The notes: generated from the letters alone by a model not told the origin. Shown: positions 33,577 to 42,925, counted from the stretch's first letter. The stretch: DNA of 64,000 nucleotides from Actinobacteria bacterium OV320 (GCA_001298545.1 LJCX01000028.1:310001-374000), one strand, 5' to 3'. Numbers and translations: made by a program.

Positions 33577-34533
33577 ATGACTGGCTGGTTGAAGCGCCGT
33601 CGCTCCGGCGACGGCGGGCCGGGCGGCGACGAGGCCCCGGTGCGGGCCGGGGGATCGCCGCCGCAGTTCGCGGACGACGAGGCGCGGCGGGTGGCCAGCA
33701 GACTCCACGCCTTCAACCGGTACGAGCTCAAGTACCTGGTTCCGGTGGAGCAGGCGGCGCAGATCCGGGACGAGCTGGGCGAGCGGATGGACCGCGACCT
33801 GCACAGCCCCGTCGGCGGCTACGGCGTGTGGAGCCTCTACTACGACACTCCTCAACTCCGGTTCTACTGGGAGAAGATCGAGGGCCTTAAGTTCCGCCGC
33901 AAGCTGCGCATCCGCCACTACGGAGACCTGGACGGGGTCACCGACGACTCCCCGGTCTGCGTGGAGATCAAGCAGCGGGTCAACCGGGTCACCCAGAAGC
34001 GCCGTATCACCGTGCCCTACGCCACCGCCCGGAAGCTGTGCGACGAGCGGGAGATGATCGAGCACTCGGCGAAGGAGAGCGCCTTCGTCGACGAGGTCCT
34101 CGAGCTGGTGGTCAGGCTCAACCTCCAGCCCACCGCCATCACCGGCTACCAGCGTGAGGCGCTGGTCGGCCGCGACCAGGACACGGGACTGCGCGTCACC
34201 TTCGACCGCCGCATCCGCGGCCGGGACCGGGACTTCCACTTCGGCACACCGAACGCCGAGAACCGGTTCACCGTCCCGCCGCACCTGTCGGTGATGGAGA
34301 TCAAGGTCAACGAGCGCACCCCGTACTGGATCACCGACCTGGCGGCCAGGCGCAACCTGAGCCTCGTCCGGGTCTCCAAGTACGTCCAGAGCATCGAGGC
34401 GTTCGGACTGGCCCCCAGGTCCGTCTTCCACGTCCGGGAGGAAGACCTCCCGCAGGCGCCCGCTCCCCTCCCCCTCGTTCCCACGCCCGCGTCCCCCACG
34501 ACGCGACGCCCCACGGAGGCATCCCACTCGTGA
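33577..34533 (+). CDS. VTC-domain protein, predicted polyphosphate polymerase
   Basis: 318 residues. The VTC catalytic tunnel motifs are visible: FNRYELKYLVP, SLYYDTPQLRFYWEKIEGLKFRRKLRIRHYG, PVCVEIKQRVNRVTQKRRI, TGYQREALVG, and VMEIKVNERTPYWITDL with LVRVSKYVQSI. In yeast Vtc4 this fold makes polyphosphate from ATP. For bacterial members the activity is inferred. No membrane segment; probably associates with the DUF4956 membrane partner. The ATG is preceded by GAAGGGA. The stop overlaps the GTG of the next gene (GTGA). Confidence 0.88.
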   Translation: MTGWLKRRRSGDGGPGGDEAPVRAGGSPPQFADDEARRVASRLHAFNRYELKYLVPVEQAAQIRDELGERMDRDLHSPVGGYGVWSLYYDTPQLRFYWEKIEGLKFRRKLRIRHYGDLDGVTDDSPVCVEIKQRVNRVTQKRRITVPYATARKLCDEREMIEHSAKESAFVDEVLELVVRLNLQPTAITGYQREALVGRDQDTGLRVTFDRRIRGRDRDFHFGTPNAENRFTVPPHLSVMEIKVNERTPYWITDLAARRNLSLVRVSKYVQSIEAFGLAPRSVFHVREEDLPQAPAPLPLVPTPASPTTRRPTEASHS

Positions 34534-35207
34534 ATCTCAACGTTCAGGACCTGAGCGGTACGTTCAGCGTCACCGACATCGTGCTCGCCATGACGCTGTC
34601 CTTCGTGCTCTCCGCGATGATCGGCTACGTCTACCGGGCCACGCACAAGAACGTCTCCTACAGCCAGTCCTATGTGCAGACGCTGGTCATCGTCGGCATG
34701 ATCGTCGCCCTGATCATGCTGGTCGTCGGCTCCAACCTGGCCCGCGCCTTCTCCCTGGTCGGAGCGCTGTCGGTGGTCCGCTTCCGCAACGCGGTCAAGG
34801 AGACCAGGGACGTCGGCTTCATCTTCCTGGCGATGGCCGTCGGCATGGCGTGCGGCGCCCGTTTCTACACGCTGGCCGCGGTCGGCGGCACCGTGATCGC
34901 CCTGATCATCCTGGCGATGAGCAAGTTCGACTGGTTCGCCCTCAACGTCCAGCGTCAGGTCGTCAAGGTCCAGGTCCCGGCGGGCGAGGACCACACCCAC
35001 GCGATCCAGGACGTCCTGCTGCGCCACACCGACGAGTTCGAGCTGGTGAGCACGGAGTCGATCCGTGGCGGCACCCTGACCGAGGTGTTCTACACGGTCC
35101 GCATCAAGAAGGGCCACGAGCCGGGTGAGCTGGTCGCGGCGCTCCAGGAGCGCGCCATGGGGCAGCGCGTGACCGTGCTGACCGGTTACGACCAGACGGA
35201 CCTCTGA
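34530..35207 (+). CDS. DUF4956 membrane protein
   Basis: 225 residues. Four hydrophobic helices in the first 130 residues (VLAMTLSFVLSAMIGYVYRATH; TLVIVGMIVALIMLVVGSNLARAFSLVGALSVVRFRNAVKETRDVGFIFLAMAVGMACG). The FSLVGALSVVRFRNAVKETRD loop is the family hallmark. A soluble ferredoxin-like C-terminal domain follows. Start GTG 34530 has ACGGAGG upstream. Overlaps both neighbours, so it is translationally coupled within the VTC-DUF4956-CotH operon. Confidence 0.88.
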   Translation: MNLNVQDLSGTFSVTDIVLAMTLSFVLSAMIGYVYRATHKNVSYSQSYVQTLVIVGMIVALIMLVVGSNLARAFSLVGALSVVRFRNAVKETRDVGFIFLAMAVGMACGARFYTLAAVGGTVIALIILAMSKFDWFALNVQRQVVKVQVPAGEDHTHAIQDVLLRHTDEFELVSTESIRGGTLTEVFYTVRIKKGHEPGELVAALQERAMGQRVTVLTGYDQTDL

Positions 35208-36883
35208 TGACCGCCCCCCGCAAGCGGCTCGCGCACCGCGTCCCGCTGCGGCTTCGCCACCACTGGAAGCCGGCCGGCTCCCTCGCCGTGGGGCTCTCGG
35301 TTCTGCTGATCTTCTTCGGGGACGTACGCGTCACCCCCTTCGTCACCAGCGCCTCCACGGCGGACGGGGACGAGATCACGGACAACGTCACGGGGGCGGT
35401 CGACCTGTTCGACGAATCGCGGACGCATTCGATCCAACTGGAGTACAGCGAGACCGACTTCACGGACATGATGGAGAAGTACCAGGACGAGGGCGAGAAG
35501 GAGTACATCAAGGCCGACCTCACCGTCGACGGCGTGTACCTGAACGACGTCGGTATCCGTCTCAAGGGCAACTCCACGCTCCAGAGCCTGCGCGGCGGCG
35601 GCACGGGAGGCGGCGGCCAGGGCGGCCCCGCGGGCCAGGACGGCGGCGGGCAGAACGGCGGTCAGCGGCAGACCACCGGGGCGCAGAACGGTGACCAGCA
35701 GCAGAACGGCGGTCAGCAGCAGGCTCCGCAGGGCGGCGGCATGGCCGCAGGCGGTGGCGGTGGCGGTGGCGGTGGCGGTGGCGGGATGACGCAGTTCAGC
35801 CTCTCCGCCTCCAAGCCCGAGGAACTGCCCTGGCTCATCAGCATCGACGAGTACGTCGAGGGCCGCGCCTACGAGGGCCACCGCGAGCTCTCGCTGCGCC
35901 CCGGCGTCGACGAGGCCCTGCCGCTGAACGAGGCCCTGTCGCTGTCGCTGATGAAGAAGTCCGGTCAGACGGCCGAGAAGTTCGCCTTCACCGCGGTGAA
36001 GGTCAACAGCCGTCCGGTCGCGACCCGGCTCATGGTCGAGAACCCGAGCAAGGACTACGTCGACGCGGAGCTCGGCGGCACGGGCGTGGCGTACAAGGCC
36101 CGGGCGGGCAGCAGCTTCGACTACGTGGGAGACGACCCCACCGACTACGAGGAGTCCTTCAAGCAGCTCAACCTCAAGGGCAGCCAGGACCTCTCGCCGG
36201 TGATGAGGCTCCTGAAGTGGGTCAACCAGGCGTCGGACGCGGAGTTCGCCGAGAACCTCGACAGCTACGTCAACGTGGAGTCCTTCGCGGAGTACGTGGC
36301 GACCCAGAACCTGCTTCTGAACTTCGACGACATGGCCGGGCCGGGCAAGAACTACGTGCTCTGGTACGACCTCGGCACCAAGAAGTTCTCCGTCCTCGGC
36401 TGGGACTTCAACCTGACCTTCAGCGGCACCGCCACCACCGGGCCCGACGACAGTACGAGCATGGGCGGCAGAGGCGGCGGCGGCGCGATGCCGGGTGCCG
36501 CCGCACAGGACGGAGCGGCGGACACGCCGTCCGGGATGCCGCAGGCTCCGGGGAACGGGAACGGTCAGCAGGACGGTCAGCAGGACACGGCGGAGGCCGG
36601 CGGTCCGGGCGGCGGCGGCGGTGGCGGCATGGGCGGCAACCTCCTCAAGGAGCGGTTCCTGGCGGCGGACGCCTTCGACGACGCGTATCACGCGGCCTAC
36701 AAGAAGCTGTACCAGGAGTTCTACGCCTCGGGGTACGCGCTCGACGCCCTCGACTCCCTCGCCGCGCAGGCGAAGCGGGCCGGCGCCGACACCTCCGGGG
36801 TCTCCGCCACCGCGAAGTCCCTCGGCGGCACGGTGACCTCACGGACCGAGAGTCTCGCGAAGAACGAGGTCGTCACCGGCTGA
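35207..36883 (+). CDS. CotH-family kinase-like protein, membrane anchored
   Basis: 558 residues. One N-terminal signal anchor (PAGSLAVGLSVLLIFFGDV) then an extracytoplasmic CotH fold: HSIQLEYSETDFTDMM, YLNDVGIRLKGNSTLQ, ATRLMVENPSKDYVD and NYVLWYDLGTKKFSVLGWDFNLTF with the catalytic-loop Asp region. CotH of Bacillus phosphorylates coat proteins; here the target is unknown. Two Gly/Gln/Asn low-complexity inserts (about 127-188 and 420-480) interrupt the domain. ATG overlaps the upstream stop (TGATG). Last gene before a strong terminator. Confidence 0.87.
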   Translation: MTAPRKRLAHRVPLRLRHHWKPAGSLAVGLSVLLIFFGDVRVTPFVTSASTADGDEITDNVTGAVDLFDESRTHSIQLEYSETDFTDMMEKYQDEGEKEYIKADLTVDGVYLNDVGIRLKGNSTLQSLRGGGTGGGGQGGPAGQDGGGQNGGQRQTTGAQNGDQQQNGGQQQAPQGGGMAAGGGGGGGGGGGGMTQFSLSASKPEELPWLISIDEYVEGRAYEGHRELSLRPGVDEALPLNEALSLSLMKKSGQTAEKFAFTAVKVNSRPVATRLMVENPSKDYVDAELGGTGVAYKARAGSSFDYVGDDPTDYEESFKQLNLKGSQDLSPVMRLLKWVNQASDAEFAENLDSYVNVESFAEYVATQNLLLNFDDMAGPGKNYVLWYDLGTKKFSVLGWDFNLTFSGTATTGPDDSTSMGGRGGGGAMPGAAAQDGAADTPSGMPQAPGNGNGQQDGQQDTAEAGGPGGGGGGGMGGNLLKERFLAADAFDDAYHAAYKKLYQEFYASGYALDALDSLAAQAKRAGADTSGVSATAKSLGGTVTSRTESLAKNEVVTG

Positions 36884-36921
36884 CCGCGGCCCCGCGTGGC
36901 CCCGACGGCCACACGTGCGAG

Positions 36922-36957
36922 CGGCGCGCCCCGGCCCTGGAGGGCCGGGGCGCGCCG
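36922..36957. terminator. Strong bidirectional terminator
   Basis: A 16-bp perfect stem (CGGCGCGCCCCGGCCC and complement) with a TGGA loop, between the CotH gene and the convergent lamin-tail gene. Confidence 0.9.
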
Positions 36958-37016
36958 TCTGTTGCGCGCCGGTGTGCCGAGTCAGGTGGTCATCGGCTCA
37001 CCGGGGTGTGGGTCGG

Positions 37017-37535
37017 TCAGTGGCGGTTGCCGTCGTGGTGCCCGCCGTTGTGGTGCCCGCCGTCGTGGTGACGGTTGCGGCCCCAGGACTCGTCGTCCAC
37101 GAAGCGGCCGTGGTCGTTGCGCAGGGTGGCGGTGTCGGAGCGGTTGTCCCACACCTCCTTGTAACGGTCCTGGAAGAGGTCCCGACGGGTGTCGCGGCCC
37201 TCGCCGGTGTGGACGCGGACCGTGGAGCGGCCCTCCAGGCGGTAGTGGTGGAACGTGTAGGTGCGACCGTCCTCGTTCTTGAGGGTCCAGCCGTCGAGGT
37301 TGATCGTGTGGCGCGTGGTGTTGGTGAGTTCCACCCACTCCCTGTTCAGCGAGCTCCGGGAGCGGTCGTCACGTCCCGGGGCGTCGTACTGGACGGCGCT
37401 GATCCGCACCTCCGGGCGGTGGGGACGAGCGTGGTCGGACGCGGAGGCCGGCAGTGCCATCGCGCCGACCAGGGCGCCGGCCGTGAGGGTGGCGGCGGTC
37501 AGACGGCGAGCGGTGACAGAAGCGGAAGTGGACAA
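37017..37535 (-). CDS. Secreted lamin-tail-domain protein
   Basis: 172 residues. A Sec signal peptide (RRLTAATLTAGALVGAMALPASAS) precedes one lamin-tail/LTD Ig-like domain: VRISAVQYDAPG, SLNREWVELTNTTRHTINLDGWTLKNEDGRTYTF and VRVHTGEGRDTRRD. The C-terminus is a His/Gly/Asn-rich tail (HHDGGHHNGGHHDGNRH) that could bind metal. The most likely start is TTG 37535, preceded by CAGGGGA; no ATG or GTG lies at a suitable place. Function of bacterial LTD proteins is poorly known; they are often linked to secreted nucleases or cell-surface matrices. Confidence 0.82.
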   Translation of the reverse strand: MSTSASVTARRLTAATLTAGALVGAMALPASASDHARPHRPEVRISAVQYDAPGRDDRSRSSLNREWVELTNTTRHTINLDGWTLKNEDGRTYTFHHYRLEGRSTVRVHTGEGRDTRRDLFQDRYKEVWDNRSDTATLRNDHGRFVDDESWGRNRHHDGGHHNGGHHDGNRH

Positions 37536-37898
37536 AGAGTTCCCCTGGGATGTGCGGGCACCCTCCCACTGCGGCCTTCGTGGACGCCGGGGGGTGGGTG
37601 CGATGTGCGGGTGCGGTCGGCTGGCCGCAGACACACTCTGTCCACGGAGTGCGGGAGATGGGTAGGAAACGTGGCGTGTGTTACCTGTTGTCCATATCTC
37701 TGTGACTCTCGGCTGCAACGTCCATTTAGGTGACTAAGTACTGAAGTTGACGTTCCGACAGCTGATGACCCCTTGTGGGAGTTGGCCTGTGCGGCCCGGA
37801 CGCCATGGCGCGCCACCCCACCGGGAGACGGGCCGTCACCCGAAAGTGAGTAACGGCCACCTGTCCGCTGTCACCCTCCCGCCGCCGGGCGCCGTCGC
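37536..37898. other. Promoter region between leftward genes
   Basis: No gene. The central 37,660-37,760 is AT-rich and contains the dyad TTAG-GTGA-CTAA (37726-37737), a possible operator for the lamin-tail gene. Confidence 0.45.
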
Positions 37899-40433
37899 TC
37901 AGTGGGCGCGGACGGCGTCGGCCGGCGCGGTGCGCAGTGCCTGACGGGTGGGGAGTTCGATGGTGAGGAAGGCCGTGACGGTGACCATGAGCGCGAGGCC
38001 GGGCAGGAGCCAGACGGGGCCCGCGGGCCAGGGACGGCCGAGGAAGCCCTGGCCCAGCAGGGCGAGGGGGAGCGCGGAGAGCAGCAGCGCGGCGACGAGC
38101 GCGGTGGCGGCGGTCACCGCGGCCTCGCGGCGCATCATCGACCGGATCTGCCGGGGTGTGGTGCCGTTCAGCCGGAGGGCGCCCAGCTCGACCCGGCGCT
38201 GGGCGGTGGCCGCGACGAGCTTGTTGGCGATGCTGAGCAGCAGGTAGACGAGCAGGACCACGATGGTGGCCAGGTTGATCCACACCTCGGGCGGGGCGTC
38301 CTCCAGGCCGTCGGCGGACGGCAGGTTCGCGGGCCGGAGTGCCAGGCCGGGGCGGGACGCCGCGAGGGCCGTGAGGCTCTGCCGGGCCGTCGCCGTGCCG
38401 TCCGTACGGATCAGGAGGGACTGGTCGAGCCTCGTCGTGGTGTGTGCGGCGGCCAGGTCGTGGGAGAGCACCACCGAGCCGAAGCCGAGGCCACGGCCGT
38501 ACACGGCGACCACCTCGGCCTCGACCCGCGCGCCGTCGCCCAGCACCAGGCTCACCCGGCGGCCCACCGTCGCGGAGCGGGTGCGGGCGGCGTCGCCGCT
38601 GACGGCGACGGTGGCCCCGCGCAAGCGGCCCAGGCTGCCGTCGGTCACGTCGAGATCGAGGACGCCGGAGGCCTGCGGGGTGAGGATCGTCGCGGGCTCC
38701 GACTCGCTCACCGTGTCGCCGAACTGCCGGTACTGCCACACCACGGTGGTCGTGCCGACCGGGGCCACGGCCCGCACGCCGGCCGTGTTCCGTACGGCGG
38801 CGAGCGTGCCGGTGGGCAGTCCGCCCAGGCCGGGAGCGGTCAGGCGCTGCTGGGCGAGGGTGGCGGTGCGGGTGTCGTCGGCGGTGGCGGCCAGCACGGT
38901 GGTCTGGGTGAGGGTGTACGTCAGGACGAACACGACCGCCATGGCCAGGGTGCTGACGATCCCCGCGTTGCGCAGGGCGTACGCGCGCAGGTTGGCCATC
39001 GCCAGCCAGGTGGGGGCGGAGGCGCGCGCTCCCGTCGCACGGGCCGCGGCGCCGCCGACGCCCCGGACCAGCGCCGGGCCGGCCAGCGCCAGGCCGATCG
39101 CCCCGATGATGCCCGCGATGGACGTGGCGGTCGCGCCGATGACCGTGCGGGAGAAGAGCGGCAGCGCCGACATGACCATCGCGGCGACGATGACCAGCAC
39201 GCCGACGCGCGTCCGGGTCCGCGACGGCTCGCGCGGCTCGCTGCGCGATTCCGCGACCGCTTCGGTGGCCGGCATCCGCGAGGTGCGCCAGGCCGAGCAG
39301 CGGGCCGACACCTGGACGGCCAGGACCAGCAGGAGGATCGCCGCGAGGGCGGGCAACGGACTGTAGGTCAGGGGGAGTTCGGACGGTACGACGCCGCGGT
39401 CCGCGAGCAGTCGCCGGAACTGCCCGGCCAGCACATAGCCGAGTCCCACGCCGGGTCCCAGGGCCACGGCCGCGACCACGGTGGACTGGGCGGCGGCCAG
39501 GCGGCGGATCTGCTTCGGGGTCGCGCCGACGGCCCGCATCAGCGCCAGGTCGCGGCGCTGTCCGGCGATCGACACGGCCAGCGCGCTCGCCATCACGAAC
39601 CCGGTGATCAGCAGGACGATCCCGGAGAGCGAACCGGCGAGGAGGACCAGCAGCGAGCGGGACGCGCCGGCGCCGGGTGCGGCCGTGTCGCCCCGGTCGG
39701 CTCCGGTGACGGTCAGCAGACCGGTGCCCTTCAGCCTCGTCCGGACCTCGGCGGCGACGCGCTCCTCGGCGCCGGGCTCGGTGCGCAGGCCCACCAGGTC
39801 GACGCGGTCCGCCTGACCGGCCAGGCGGGCGGCCGTCGGGTCGGCGAAGAAGATGCCCGCGGCGGGTGCGTCGACGACCGCCGAGACCCGGTAGCCGGCG
39901 GCGGGCCGGCCGTCGACGACGATCCGCACGCTGTCACCCGTCCCGATCCCCGCGGCGGCGGCGGTGGCGCGGTCCACGGCGACCTCGCCGGAACCGGTCG
40001 GCGCGCCGCCGTCGAGGTGCGCGCCGGCCGTCGGCCTCGCCAGCTTCGTCGAGGACCAGCCGTGCCCCGCCACCTGCGGGTCCTGGGCCGCTACGACCTG
40101 TCCGCGGGCGTCGAGGAGAGCCGCGGGGAAGCTGAGGTCGCCGACCGCCGCGGTGACACCGGGCAGCCCGGCCAGGTCGCCGACCAGGCGGGACGGGATC
40201 CTGCGCCGCTCCGGGAGCGCGAGCGGCAGCTCACCGGGCGGACGGAACTCCTGGTCGGCCGCGACCACGACGTCGGCCCCGGCGAGCCGGCCGGCGGGCA
40301 GCTGGGAGCGGAGGCCGGACTCGGCCAGTACACCGGTGGCGGTGATCAGTGCCGCACCGCCGAGGACCGCGCAGGCCACGGCGATCAGCGCGGTGATCCG
40401 GTGTCCGGCCATCCGTATCGCGAGACGGAACAT
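37899..40433 (-). CDS. FtsX-like ABC transporter permease
   Basis: 844 residues with the MacB/FtsX plan. An N-terminal helix (ITALIAVACAVLGGAALITAT) is followed by a large extracytoplasmic domain. A first FtsX block contains GSLSGIVLLITGFVMASALAVSIAGQRRDLALMRAVGATPKQIRRL, then further helices. A second block contains VVLLVYLLLSIANKLVAATAQRRVELGALRLNGTTPRQIRSMM. Likely exports or extracts a lipid or peptide with the ATPase 3 bp upstream. The ATG has GGAGAGG. Last gene of a three-gene operon divergent from a two-component system. Confidence 0.92.
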   Translation of the reverse strand: MFRLAIRMAGHRITALIAVACAVLGGAALITATGVLAESGLRSQLPAGRLAGADVVVAADQEFRPPGELPLALPERRRIPSRLVGDLAGLPGVTAAVGDLSFPAALLDARGQVVAAQDPQVAGHGWSSTKLARPTAGAHLDGGAPTGSGEVAVDRATAAAAGIGTGDSVRIVVDGRPAAGYRVSAVVDAPAAGIFFADPTAARLAGQADRVDLVGLRTEPGAEERVAAEVRTRLKGTGLLTVTGADRGDTAAPGAGASRSLLVLLAGSLSGIVLLITGFVMASALAVSIAGQRRDLALMRAVGATPKQIRRLAAAQSTVVAAVALGPGVGLGYVLAGQFRRLLADRGVVPSELPLTYSPLPALAAILLLVLAVQVSARCSAWRTSRMPATEAVAESRSEPREPSRTRTRVGVLVIVAAMVMSALPLFSRTVIGATATSIAGIIGAIGLALAGPALVRGVGGAAARATGARASAPTWLAMANLRAYALRNAGIVSTLAMAVVFVLTYTLTQTTVLAATADDTRTATLAQQRLTAPGLGGLPTGTLAAVRNTAGVRAVAPVGTTTVVWQYRQFGDTVSESEPATILTPQASGVLDLDVTDGSLGRLRGATVAVSGDAARTRSATVGRRVSLVLGDGARVEAEVVAVYGRGLGFGSVVLSHDLAAAHTTTRLDQSLLIRTDGTATARQSLTALAASRPGLALRPANLPSADGLEDAPPEVWINLATIVVLLVYLLLSIANKLVAATAQRRVELGALRLNGTTPRQIRSMMRREAAVTAATALVAALLLSALPLALLGQGFLGRPWPAGPVWLLPGLALMVTVTAFLTIELPTRQALRTAPADAVRAH

Positions 40434-40436
40434 GAC

Positions 40437-41180
40437 TCAGACCTCTCCCAACGCGACGAGACGGCTTGCCAGTTCGGGGGCGGTCGGCGCCTCGACGGCC
40501 TCGACCACCCGGCCGTCGGCCATCACCAGGACGTGGTGCGCGCGGGCCGCTGCGGCGGGATCGTGGGTGACCATCACCACCGTCTGGCCGAGGTCGGCGA
40601 CCAGGTCGCGCAGCAGGTCGAGGACCTCGTGGGCGCTGCGCAGATCGAGCGCGCCGGTCGGCTCGTCGGCGAACACGACGGCAGGCCGGGTGACCAACGC
40701 CCGCACCACGGCGGCCCGTTGCTGCTGGCCGCCGGAGAGTTCGGCGGGGCGGTGGGTCAGCCGGTCGGCCAGTCCGACCCGTTCCACCAGCGTCCGCAGC
40801 CAGTCGTGGTCCGGGCTGCGTCCCGCCAGCCGCAGCGGCAGCGTGATGTTGTCCTCGATGCTGAGCGACGGGATCAGGTTGTACGCCTGGAACACGAAGC
40901 CGACGCGTTCCCGGCGCAGTTCGGTGCGCCGGGTCTCGTTCAGCCCGGCGATCTCGTGGCCGTCGATACGGACGCTGCCCGAGGTCGGGGAGTCCAGCCC
41001 GGCGGCACAGTGCATCAGCGTGCTCTTGCCGGAACCCGACGGCCCCATCACGGCGAGGAAGGTGCCGCGTTCCACGGTCAACGACACGTCGTCGAGGGCC
41101 CGTACGCCGCCCGGGTAGGCCTTGCTGACGCCGGTCAGGGCGATGGCGGGGGCGCCGACGGCGGTGCGGGTGGCGTTCAC
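40437..41180 (-). CDS. ABC transporter ATPase (MacB/LolD type)
   Basis: 247 residues. Walker A GPSGSGKST, Q-loop FQAYNLIPSL, signature LSGGQQQR, Walker B VVFADEPTGALD and switch His in VMVTHD, all intact. The sequence type (FADEPTGALDLRS) is that of MacB/LolD partners of FtsX permeases. Start GTG 41180 overlaps the stop of the preceding small membrane gene (GTGA). A longer frame upstream lacks a ribosome site. Confidence 0.95.
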   Translation of the reverse strand: MNATRTAVGAPAIALTGVSKAYPGGVRALDDVSLTVERGTFLAVMGPSGSGKSTLMHCAAGLDSPTSGSVRIDGHEIAGLNETRRTELRRERVGFVFQAYNLIPSLSIEDNITLPLRLAGRSPDHDWLRTLVERVGLADRLTHRPAELSGGQQQRAAVVRALVTRPAVVFADEPTGALDLRSAHEVLDLLRDLVADLGQTVVMVTHDPAAAARAHHVLVMADGRVVEAVEAPTAPELASRLVALGEV

Positions 41181-41389
41181 CGACGGCCCCGCAGGTTCCG
41201 TACGACGAGGGTGCCCGCGCACAGCACGGTGACCGCGCCGCACGCCAGGTGCACCCAGGTGTCGGCGCCGCCGAAGGAGGCCGCCATGTTGGCGAGCGCG
41301 CTGGCCACCACCACCATCCAGAGCAGGGTGCGGGCGATGTCCCCGGAGCTGAGCCGGTCGGCGGGATCGGGGGTCGTCGTGTTCGGCAT
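41177..41389 (-). CDS. Small two-span membrane protein of the ABC operon
   Basis: 70 residues: a polar N-terminus, LLWMVVVASALANMAASFG, a short loop, LACGAVTVLCAGTLVV and a basic end (RNLRGRR). GGGAG precedes the ATG. Its stop overlaps the ATPase start, so it is part of the export operon and may be an accessory subunit. No family recognised. Confidence 0.75.
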   Translation of the reverse strand: MPNTTTPDPADRLSSGDIARTLLWMVVVASALANMAASFGGADTWVHLACGAVTVLCAGTLVVRNLRGRR

Positions 41390-41511
41390 GGAGGCTTGCT
41401 CCCGGGTCTCGTGGGGTGGTCCTGCGGGGGGCCGTGGGCCGTTCCCGCTGTCGTCACCGACGCTAGGGACCGGCACCGCTCGGGCCGATCCCGCAGTCCG
41501 CCCGGTTCGGG

Positions 41512-41527
41512 GTACAGCAGGCTGTAC
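41512..41527. promoter_or_regulatory. Dyad GTACAGC-AG-GCTGTAC in a divergent promoter
   Basis: 7-bp exact arms around AG, between the ABC operon and its two-component system. Likely site for the NarL-type regulator encoded at 42,926. Confidence 0.65.
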
Positions 41528-41578
41528 TCCCTCGCCTCTCGGCCACGAAGAACTGGCTTACGGCATAGGCTCGTTCGC

Positions 41579-42868
41579 ATGACGGGAAGCACGAGCGAGA
41601 CGGCGGCGGGAGGTGCGGTGGCGGTCCGACGCGAAAGCCTCGAGGACATCGCCCTGCGGACCCTGAGCGCCGCCGGTCGGGCGATCGCCCAACTGGCCTC
41701 CGGGCTCGGCACCGCGCTGCTCGCCCTGGTCGTCCTGCTGTGGCTGGCCGTCACCGCCGTGACGAGCGTCGTGGGAGTCGGGCTGCTCATGGCGCCCGTG
41801 CTCCTGCGCGCCCTGCACGCTCTGGCCGGCCGGGAACGCGGCCGACTGGCCCGCCGGGGTCCCGAGGTCGCCGCCCCGGAGCCCCCGCCCACGCGGCTGC
41901 GGGCCGCCCTCGTCGACCCCACGACCCGGCGCGAACTGGGCTGGCTGGTCCGGCATTCCACCGTGGGGGCGTTGCTCGGGCTGCTCGGCGTCCTGCTGCC
42001 GGTCCTCGCCGTGCGGGACACCGCCTTCCCGCTGTACTGGACGCTCATGCCCGAGGGCGCGACCGCCACCTCCGTGGGCATGGGCAACGCGCGGACCTGG
42101 CCGGACGCCCTCGCCGTGACGCTGCTGGGCGTGGGCTGGATCGCCATCATCCTGGGACTGGGGCCTGGCATGGCCCGGCTCCAGTCGGGTCCCGGGCGGC
42201 GGCTCCTGTCGGCCGGTCCCGATGCCGATCTCTCCCTGCGGGTAGCGGAGTTGACCGCCACCCGCGCCGCCGCGCTCGACGCCCACGCCACCGAACTGCG
42301 CCGCATCGAACGCTCCCTGCACGACGGCGCCCAGAACCGGCTGGTCTCCGTCACCGTGCTGGTCGGGGCGGCCCGCCGGATGGCGGCCCGTGACCCGGCC
42401 GGCGCCGACGAACTCCTGGAGCGCGCCCAGTCCGCGGCCGAACAGGCGCTGGCCGAACTGCGTACGGTCGCGCGCGGCATCCTGCCGCCGGTGCTGGCCG
42501 ACCGGGGGCTCGCGGGCGCCCTCTCCGGTCTCGCCGCGGACTGCGCGGTGCCCTGCCGGATCGACGTCGACGTGCCCGGACGCTGTGCCGCGTCCGTCGA
42601 GGCGACCGCCTACTTCGTCGTCGCCGAGGCCCTGACCAACATCGCCAAGCACAGCGGCGCCGGACACGCCGTCGTCACGGCCCGCGGGCGGGGCGGCCGC
42701 CTCCTGCTCCGCGTCGAGGACGACGGCCGGGGCGGCGCCGAGGCGGACGGCGGGACCGGGCTCACCGGCATCCGCCGCCGGGTCGCGGCGCACGACGGCA
42801 GCCTCTCGCTGGCCAGCCCGCCCGGCGGCCCGACCGTCCTGGAAGTGGTCCTGCCCTGTGGATCGTGA
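41579..42868 (+). CDS. DesK/LiaS-like sensor histidine kinase
   Basis: 429 residues. Two or three membrane segments at 45-80 and two more at about 128-146 and 180-195. HisKA_3 box RRIERSLHDGAQNRLVSV with His248, then an ATPase domain with EALTNIAKHSGAGHA, VEDDGRGG and GTGLTGIRRRVAAHDG. ATG 41579 chosen at the end of the divergent promoter region; no strong ribosome site. Paired with the regulator 57 bp downstream. Probably controls the divergent ABC-FtsX operon. Confidence 0.9.
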   Translation: MTGSTSETAAGGAVAVRRESLEDIALRTLSAAGRAIAQLASGLGTALLALVVLLWLAVTAVTSVVGVGLLMAPVLLRALHALAGRERGRLARRGPEVAAPEPPPTRLRAALVDPTTRRELGWLVRHSTVGALLGLLGVLLPVLAVRDTAFPLYWTLMPEGATATSVGMGNARTWPDALAVTLLGVGWIAIILGLGPGMARLQSGPGRRLLSAGPDADLSLRVAELTATRAAALDAHATELRRIERSLHDGAQNRLVSVTVLVGAARRMAARDPAGADELLERAQSAAEQALAELRTVARGILPPVLADRGLAGALSGLAADCAVPCRIDVDVPGRCAASVEATAYFVVAEALTNIAKHSGAGHAVVTARGRGGRLLLRVEDDGRGGAEADGGTGLTGIRRRVAAHDGSLSLASPPGGPTVLEVVLPCGS

Positions 42869-42925
42869 GCGGTGAATCGTGAGCTGTGATTCGTCAGTTG
42901 TGGAGCGTGAGTCGTGGAGCGTGAG

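Noticed and set aside
42860..42925. Separate small gene in the kinase-regulator gap
   Set aside because: Only short GTG-rich repeats are present, with no frame longer than a few codons beyond the regulator start.
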